64,000 nucleotides of DNA from Chitinivibrio alkaliphilus ACht1 (GTDB taxonomy: Bacteria; Fibrobacterota; Chitinivibrionia; Chitinivibrionales; Chitinivibrionaceae): positions 1 through 64,000 of the forward strand of contig NZ_ASJR01000003.1 in NCBI RefSeq assembly GCF_000474745.1, written 5' to 3'. Under the pieces are notes generated by a model, which worked only from the letters and a program-made list of their open reading frames with translations, had not been told where the DNA came from and did not search any database. This document shows, in pieces, positions 58,787-64,000 of the stretch; positions within the stretch are counted from its first letter, which is position 1; each line of letters begins with the position of its first letter. Position numbers and translations under genes: made by a program.

Positions 58787-60117
58787 AATACCTCTTTTGG
58801 ATATTTGATATGCGGCGAGGTACTCTTTTGGATTCGTTCATATTCTGCAAAAGCCTTTTCAGCACGACGATGAAATCCCGGTACGGCTTTTTGGGGAGAG
58901 ATGTCGTATATTTCAGATCTCTGAATCCATCGGTATGTTTCATAGGTGAATGGATCGAGTTTTTCCTGAGAAACCGCGTTTTTTTGCACCCGGGCAAGAA
59001 ACATCACTCCCGGAATTGTTTTTTGCTCCCGATCCATACTGAAGGAGTAGGTAGCCACGGGGGGGTATTCTCCGTGCAGGGGGACGAGGCTAATGCCGAA
59101 GTCGTCACGGTATCCTTCTTCAAGGGATTGCTCAATACTTTTATAGAGTTGTAGAGAGCTGCAACCAAAATCCCATTTTGCTTCTTGAATATTTTTTCCA
59201 ATGAGCAGCTGGTTGTCTTCATTGATACAGAGTGCAACCAGATGAAGTTCCGAGAGTCGTTCAAGGGAAAGGGAAAAATCTGACTCTTGGGGGTTATTGT
59301 TCCTGTATTCAGCAATACCCTCTGCCAACTGAGTCAGCTCATCAGTTTTATGAAGATCTGAAAATACTTTTTCCAAGTCGGCAATATTGTTTTTTTGCGG
59401 AATATCATGGCAGAGAATTTTCTGTGCCAGGGGAGAGGTGAATTGTTCATCATAGAGAAACATCTTGTCGAGTCGGTTCCACTCTTCGTGGTACCATACA
59501 ATCGGGTAGCGTCGGCCTTGCCAGACACCTTTTAAAGGTTCATAACTCACTATTTTCATATTATCTGCACAAAGAGCATTTTCCTTCTGACGCAACAAGA
59601 GCGCGGCAAGACTCGCTCCAACCACGAGCTTTCCTTGGTAGGCAAAGGTTGCCAGACGAAAGCCAATATCAATATGTGGTCCGAGAAAGTCCAGGGTTAT
59701 TTCGCCCCGTTTTACGTTTTTTATCAGATAATTTTCTTCACGGGTGGTAGAGTTAAAATCTCGCTGTTCGCGCATGCGGGCGGCCCACATGACGCTTTTG
59801 ACAGAGAGCACGCCGGCCGTGGTGCTGTGGGTATTGACAAAGGCAACAGATTTTTGTAAAATCGCATACACTTTTTGCGGTGCGTCATGGAGTAGCTCTT
59901 CATCGCGGAGGGGCAGATAAAATAAAATTTCATCTCCCACCATCTTCCAATCTCTGCACTGGGGAAAATATGCCTTTGTTTTCAGTCGGCAGTAATCAAA
60001 AAATTGATTAAACAAGGGAGGCCAGTGGGGGTCTTGTAGTTTGAATGCTGTGGAATTTACCAAATCAAAGGAGAAAAAGAGATAGGTTCCTCCAAGATTT
60101 TGATCAATGGGGTTCAT
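58783..60117 (-). CDS. Class III nucleotide cyclase-like domain fused to a degenerate Nudix domain
   Basis: The 444-residue protein has an N-terminal class III cyclase-like domain. Two metal-binding Asp residues are in place (Asp18 in F-F-S-F-D-L-V-N-S-T and Asp62 in M-V-G-D-E), and the later substrate helix reads I-D-I-G-F-R, keeping the Arg but with Asp where the transition-state Asn usually is. The C-terminal part (about residues 288-420) looks like a Nudix fold. Its box reads E-E-G-Y-R-D-D-F-G-I (333-342), so the catalytic R-E-U-x-E-E-x-G-U pattern is altered and hydrolysis is uncertain; it may bind a nucleotide. I use the ATG at 60117 after a GGAGG 10 bases upstream (GTG codons at 60123 and 60126 are alternatives). 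It is coupled to the deoxyribosyltransferase gene. Confidence 0.6.
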   Translation of the reverse strand: MNPIDQNLGGTYLFFSFDLVNSTAFKLQDPHWPPLFNQFFDYCRLKTKAYFPQCRDWKMVGDEILFYLPLRDEELLHDAPQKVYAILQKSVAFVNTHSTTAGVLSVKSVMWAARMREQRDFNSTTREENYLIKNVKRGEITLDFLGPHIDIGFRLATFAYQGKLVVGASLAALLLRQKENALCADNMKIVSYEPLKGVWQGRRYPIVWYHEEWNRLDKMFLYDEQFTSPLAQKILCHDIPQKNNIADLEKVFSDLHKTDELTQLAEGIAEYRNNNPQESDFSLSLERLSELHLVALCINEDNQLLIGKNIQEAKWDFGCSSLQLYKSIEQSLEEGYRDDFGISLVPLHGEYPPVATYSFSMDREQKTIPGVMFLARVQKNAVSQEKLDPFTYETYRWIQRSEIYDISPQKAVPGFHRRAEKAFAEYERIQKSTSPHIKYPKEVL

Positions 60118-60279
60118 CTGCACCACGCCTCCTTTATGAGTTCAAAGGGGTGCAAGTAAAATATATCGGTGGCGGAGTAAATAGACGGGGTTCTTTTTTT
60201 CTTGTGCATCAAGAATTTCTGCAGGTGCTGTTTTTTCCCAAAATATATTTTGATCATCTGTTTAACAGGTGATGGTCCT

Positions 60280-60897
60280 ATGAAAAACATGACTGCTGCA
60301 GCTATCTTTAGGGCGGGGAAGGATCTTTTTCTGTGTCAAGGGTATGAAAAGACCACTGTTCGTGAGGTGGCAAAACGTGCCGGGGTGAACCCTGCCTTAA
60401 TCAGTTACCACTTTGGATCTAAACGAAATCTCTTTAAACAAGTGTTAATAGAACAGTTTTATGATTTAAAACGGGATTTTCAGGATACCATTGTACAGGA
60501 AGATACAATTTACGGAAAACTTGAGGCCTTTATTCGGGTACATAATGCGCATTTGGAAAAAAATAGCGGTGGATACCGTTTTATGGTGCGTGAGTTGCAT
60601 TTCTCCCAAGATATTATGGAGGAGTGTCTTCGTAATGATTTGCGGGATGAGTCAGATTTTTTTCATACCTACCTTGTTACAGAAATAGAACATGCCATGG
60701 AAGCGGGGCAGATACGTTCACTGTCCCCCATACATCTTCTTCTTCACATTATTAGTATGAACGTTTTTTACTTTATCACGGGGAAACGGATCTTAGCCCG
60801 TTTGTGTAAAGTTGATACCGATATCGATCAGTATGAGGGCCAACGAGTTGATGAGATTGTTGACCTGATACTCTGTAGTCTTCGACCAGAAAAATAA
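60280..60897 (+). CDS. TetR/AcrR-family regulator of the second RND pump
   Basis: The 205-residue protein has a TetR helix-turn-helix near residues 25-55 (T-T-V-R-E-V-A-K-R-A-G-V-N-P-A-L-I-S-Y-H-F), followed by a helical ligand domain. The ATG at 60280 has AGGTGA seven bases upstream, and 205 residues is a usual length; the longer frame upstream is rejected for lack of a ribosome site. It is divergent from the cyclase gene and only 9 bases from the adaptor gene, so it probably represses its own operon. Confidence 0.85.
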   Translation: MKNMTAAAIFRAGKDLFLCQGYEKTTVREVAKRAGVNPALISYHFGSKRNLFKQVLIEQFYDLKRDFQDTIVQEDTIYGKLEAFIRVHNAHLEKNSGGYRFMVRELHFSQDIMEECLRNDLRDESDFFHTYLVTEIEHAMEAGQIRSLSPIHLLLHIISMNVFYFITGKRILARLCKVDTDIDQYEGQRVDEIVDLILCSLRPEK

Positions 60898-60906
60898 GGA
60901 TTTCCT

Positions 60907-62058
60907 ATGGAAAAAATACGTATTATTGTACAAAAATTGTGGAAAAATGCTATTCCCGTTCTGATTGTTCTTGGGGCAGTGGGTTTCTTTGTGCTCATGG
61001 TGGCAACGCGGAGAACACCGCCATCACGTGAAGAGCACCAGGAGTATCCTGAAGTTACGGTGCGTCGTTTTGAGAAAACACGCGATCCGATCCCGCTATC
61101 TACAGAGGGAGTCGTAGCGCCGAATCGGCGGGTTGATATTTCCCCCCGTGTGCCGGGAGAGATCTCCTATGTTGCTCCACAGTTGCGTACGGGAGAACCC
61201 CTTGAAAAGGGAGATGTCCTCTTTCGACTTGATCCGCGGGAGTATCACCTTGATCTTCGAGGAGCAGAGAGTCAGGTACAAACTGCCAAAACACAACTTG
61301 CCCGTGAGCAGGAAGAAGGGGAGATTGCCCGTGAGCAGTGGGAGCTTTTTCAAGAGCGTTATCCCGAGGCAGAAGCAGGAGGTTTGGCGCTTCGCCACCC
61401 TCAGATTGCTCAAGCTCAAGCGGATTTGAAAGCAGCAAAGGCAGCCCTTGATCGGGCTCGACTGAATCTTGAGTGGACCGTGATTCGTGCTCCTTTTCGG
61501 GGATTTGCCCAGGAGCTTCTCGTTCACGAGGGACAAGTTGTAAGCTCCACTCCAGTGGCAACTTTCTACGAGAGTGATACTGCTCGTGTTTCTGTTCGCC
61601 TCTCGTCTCGGCAGAAGGGGCTTCTCAACTTGAAGACAGGTGATTCTGTTGCAGTATACACGGATGATTCTGTTTTAGTGAATAGATCTGCCACGGTGGC
61701 AGGGTGGTCACGCTCCCTTGATCCCCGAAGCAGGTCTCTAACGGTTGATGTGGCTCTTCCCGATCCTTTGGGTATTGATGCCGAAGGCGAGATTCCCCTC
61801 GAATCATTTGTGCGGGTGGTTTTCTTTGCCGTGCAGGACGAAGGGTATTTCCGTATACCACGGGACGCACTTGTAGAGGGGAAGTATCTTCGTCGTGTGG
61901 TTGACTCAACCCTTGAGTTTGTTCCTGTTTCCGTAATACAGTGGGATAAAAATGACGCCCTTGTTCGAGGGGATTTTACCGAAAATGACCCGATTGTTGT
62001 TGGCTCTTTGGACTTTTCTCTTGAGGGCATGCGAGTAGAGGCGGTGGAGTATGAATAA
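60907..62058 (+). CDS. RND efflux periplasmic adaptor (membrane fusion protein)
   Basis: The 383-residue adaptor has one N-terminal membrane helix (V-L-I-V-L-G-A-V-G-F-F-V-L near residue 18) instead of a lipobox. The barrel-sandwich half begins L-S-T-E-G-V-V-A-P-N-R-R-V-D-I, then the coiled-coil hairpin (A-E-S-Q-V-Q-T-A-K-T-Q-L, then A-Q-A-Q-A-D-L-K-A-A-K-A-A-L), and the second half with V-I-R-A-P-F-R-G. It would link the downstream RND protein to an outer-membrane channel. No TolC gene is seen in this cluster within the window. Confidence 0.85.
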   Translation: MEKIRIIVQKLWKNAIPVLIVLGAVGFFVLMVATRRTPPSREEHQEYPEVTVRRFEKTRDPIPLSTEGVVAPNRRVDISPRVPGEISYVAPQLRTGEPLEKGDVLFRLDPREYHLDLRGAESQVQTAKTQLAREQEEGEIAREQWELFQERYPEAEAGGLALRHPQIAQAQADLKAAKAALDRARLNLEWTVIRAPFRGFAQELLVHEGQVVSSTPVATFYESDTARVSVRLSSRQKGLLNLKTGDSVAVYTDDSVLVNRSATVAGWSRSLDPRSRSLTVDVALPDPLGIDAEGEIPLESFVRVVFFAVQDEGYFRIPRDALVEGKYLRRVVDSTLEFVPVSVIQWDKNDALVRGDFTENDPIVVGSLDFSLEGMRVEAVEYE

Positions 62059-64000
62059 ATGGATTGACTGGATGGTAGAAAACCACGTCACCGTCAACTT
62101 ACTCATGCTTCTTATTATTGTTGGCGGGGCCTTATCGTATCTCACTCTCCCTCGGAAAATATTCCCTGATGCGGAGATTCCTGTTGTTACTGTTACCGTT
62201 CCCTACCCCGGAGCTTCACCAGATCAAATTGAGCAATCTGTTTTGACGGTTTTTGAAGATGCCTTTGTAGGTATTTCCGGGGTACGACGCATTAGCAGTA
62301 CTGCCTCAGAAGGCGTCGGTTCGATTTTTCTTGAAATAGAAGATAACGTTGAGAGTGATCAGGTGCGCACAGATGTTACTGCGGCCATCGATCGCATAGA
62401 AACGATACCCGAGGATAGCCGTGAACCTCGTATTTCGGTAATGGAGATAGAAATACCTGTTATGCAGCTGGGTATTTATGGTGATATGAGTGAGCAGGAG
62501 CTGGCTGCCTTTGGGGAACGGATGGTTCGTGATCTTCGTGGCCGTTCAGGCATATCCCGGGTTGATCTTTTTGGTGTGCGTGAGTATGAGATGAGTCTTG
62601 AAGTTACGCCACAGAAATTGGAGAAATACAATATCTCCTTTGAGGAGATTGAGCAGGCAGTACGTGGAGCAAGCCTTGATTTGCCCGGTGGGAAAATATC
62701 CTCATCCCACGGTGAAATAACGCTTCGAACACGTGATCTTTCCCAAACAGCCCGTGACTTTGAGCGTATTATCGTTCGTTCGTGGGATGACGGGTCACAT
62801 GTACGGGTTGAAGATCTGGGTACGGTCATTGACGGGTTTGCCGATGTGAACCTGTATACCGGATTTAATGGTAAGGATGGTGCCTTTGTGGTGGTTTCCC
62901 GTGTGGGTGATCAAAGTGCTCTTGATATTGCTCAGGAAGTGAATTCTTATGTTGAAGAAACACGGGCTCGCCTTCCCGAGGGAGTTGAACTTATTGTATG
63001 GGAAGATTTTGCTGAAGTATTGCAAGATCGTCTTGGCTTGCTCTTAAAAAACGGTGGTTTGGGCTTTATCCTCGTGCTTCTTGTGCTTGGCATATTTCTT
63101 GATATTCGTCTCGCCTTTTGGGTTGCCGTTGGCATGGCGATCTCTTTTATGGGGGGATTATGGGCCATGACGCTATTCGGGGTCTCCATAAATGTTATTT
63201 CCCTCTTCGGTTTTATTATGGTCTTAGGGATTGTGGTGGATGATGCCATTGTTATCGGGGAGAATATCTTCCAAGAGCGAGAGCGAGGTACGCCGCCTGT
63301 CCTAGCTTCAAAACGAGGAACAAAAAGTATTGCCATTCCGGTAGTATTTGCCGTACTTACCACGGCGGCAACTTTTTCTCCGCTACTTGCCGTGGAAGGG
63401 GTTACGGGACGTATTATGTATTCGGTTCCTGTGGTGGTGATTTCGGTACTCCTTTTCTCTCTGTTTGAGTCCTTATTCATTCTTCCCGCCCATCTGTCTA
63501 CTCTCCGTGAAGAGAGCACCCGCGGTATTTTTCGTATCTCGCAGGAGTTTAGTCGGAAGGCTGATCGAAACCTGCGTGGGTTTATAGAACGAATTTATGT
63601 GCCCCTTTTGCAAAAGTCAATGCGATGGCCTTCTCTGGTAATTGCCCTATCTGTAGCGATTCTTATATTTTTTATTGCCCTTATTGCAGGTGGGCGTGTT
63701 GCGGTGCAGCCAGGTATGGGAAACCGTGAAGGAGTGAGTTTACGCGTGTTTCTTACTATGCCCCAAGGAACCTCTTTGGAGGGAACCCGCGCAATGACAG
63801 ACACCTTGCTTGGGCGGTTTGATATCCTGCGGGAGGAGTTTCAAGATTCTCATGATCGGTATGCCTCCTTCGACGAACACATCTTGGTAAGTATCGGAGA
63901 ACAGCCCAGTCGCGGTTCCATGGGAGGGGATGATCCCACTATTGCGGAGATAAATATCTTGTTTCCAACGGGAGATGAGCGAGATTATTCTCTTGAGCCC
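62051..64000 (+). CDS. RND-family efflux transporter, 3' end beyond window
   Basis: The first 650 codons are in the window with no stop. It opens N-K-W-I-D-W-M-V-E-N-H-V-T-V-N-L-L-M, an RND start with helix 1. The first periplasmic loop carries V-T-V-P-Y-P-G-A-S-P-D-Q-I-E, and the helix 4 region reads I-V-V-D-D-A-I-V-I-G-E-N, with the proton-relay Asp-Asp pair intact. The ATG overlaps the adaptor stop by 8 bases. Typical full length is about 1030 residues, so roughly one third lies outside. Confidence 0.85.
   Translation, partial: MNKWIDWMVENHVTVNLLMLLIIVGGALSYLTLPRKIFPDAEIPVVTVTVPYPGASPDQIEQSVLTVFEDAFVGISGVRRISSTASEGVGSIFLEIEDNVESDQVRTDVTAAIDRIETIPEDSREPRISVMEIEIPVMQLGIYGDMSEQELAAFGERMVRDLRGRSGISRVDLFGVREYEMSLEVTPQKLEKYNISFEEIEQAVRGASLDLPGGKISSSHGEITLRTRDLSQTARDFERIIVRSWDDGSHVRVEDLGTVIDGFADVNLYTGFNGKDGAFVVVSRVGDQSALDIAQEVNSYVEETRARLPEGVELIVWEDFAEVLQDRLGLLLKNGGLGFILVLLVLGIFLDIRLAFWVAVGMAISFMGGLWAMTLFGVSINVISLFGFIMVLGIVVDDAIVIGENIFQERERGTPPVLASKRGTKSIAIPVVFAVLTTAATFSPLLAVEGVTGRIMYSVPVVVISVLLFSLFESLFILPAHLSTLREESTRGIFRISQEFSRKADRNLRGFIERIYVPLLQKSMRWPSLVIALSVAILIFFIALIAGGRVAVQPGMGNREGVSLRVFLTMPQGTSLEGTRAMTDTLLGRFDILREEFQDSHDRYASFDEHILVSIGEQPSRGSMGGDDPTIAEINILFPTGDERDYSLEP

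Noticed and set aside
1-64000. CRISPR arrays, tRNA or rRNA genes
   Set aside because: No regularly spaced repeat, tRNA-like T-loop or rRNA-like stretch was seen on reading both strands by eye.

Overview
The window is a gene-dense stretch of a Gram-negative (diderm) bacterial chromosome with about 60 protein genes on both strands. It shows outer-membrane efflux systems, SurA-like chaperones, an Mla lipid-transport pair and an outer-membrane barrel. I see no rRNA, tRNA, CRISPR array, insertion sequence or prophage. The truncated gene at the left edge resembles the C-terminus of the TIGR02147/DUF4423 family, and the next gene encodes a lipoprotein whose mature start is followed by a G-S-E-T-G-N-P motif. 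That pairing is common in Fibrobacterota, so a member of that phylum (perhaps the Chitinivibrionia branch) is my best guess; this is inference. An oxygen-sensitive type of CoA-dehydratase activase points to an anaerobic lifestyle, although a di-iron fatty acid desaturase is also present.

Layout. 0-11 kb: TIGR02147 end plus lipoprotein, then a minus-strand run (giant activase, hybrid histidine kinase, flavoprotein, acetyltransferase, XerD, M29 aminopeptidase). 11-19 kb: an ECF sigma / small membrane protein / Spy-like stress operon facing away from a complete TolC-adaptor-RND pump with its TetR regulator. 19-22 kb: a small acidic lipoprotein and an unusual ABC set (ZnuA-like binding protein, ATPase, FtsX-type permease). 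22-29 kb: a plus-strand run with a membrane Ser/Thr kinase, RNase D, two PpiC-type chaperones, a methyltransferase and FtsE. 29-33 kb: mlaF, mlaE, dnaB and a family-4 uracil-DNA glycosylase, tightly overlapped. 33-38 kb: a serine hydrolase, shikimate kinase and three surface-glycan genes. 38-44.5 kb: zapB-like, zapA, rny, ymdB, xseA, xseB, polyprenyl synthase, then a universal stress protein and a pseudouridine synthase. 44.5-47.3 kb: HU, TatD, RodZ-like, Maf and a 30-residue membrane ORF. 47.5-51 kb: PHP phosphoesterase, mannose-1-phosphate guanylyltransferase, DUF151 protein, HemW. 51-58 kb: DUF4139 protein, a hybrid kinase with a small exported partner, an outer-membrane barrel, a desaturase. 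58-64 kb: a two-gene cassette (class III cyclase/Nudix fusion plus nucleoside deoxyribosyltransferase) and a second TetR-adaptor-RND cluster running off the right edge.

Most of the window is housekeeping. The best candidate for an undescribed system is the cyclase/Nudix plus deoxyribosyltransferase cassette at 58.3-60.1 kb. Two conserved genes, the uracil-DNA glycosylase and zapA, each lose frame at a run of seven A residues. In both, the conserved C-terminus continues in the -1 frame, so they are either homopolymer sequencing errors or slippage sites. Many starts are TTG or GTG, and 1-20 bp gene overlaps are frequent, which suggests extensive translational coupling.
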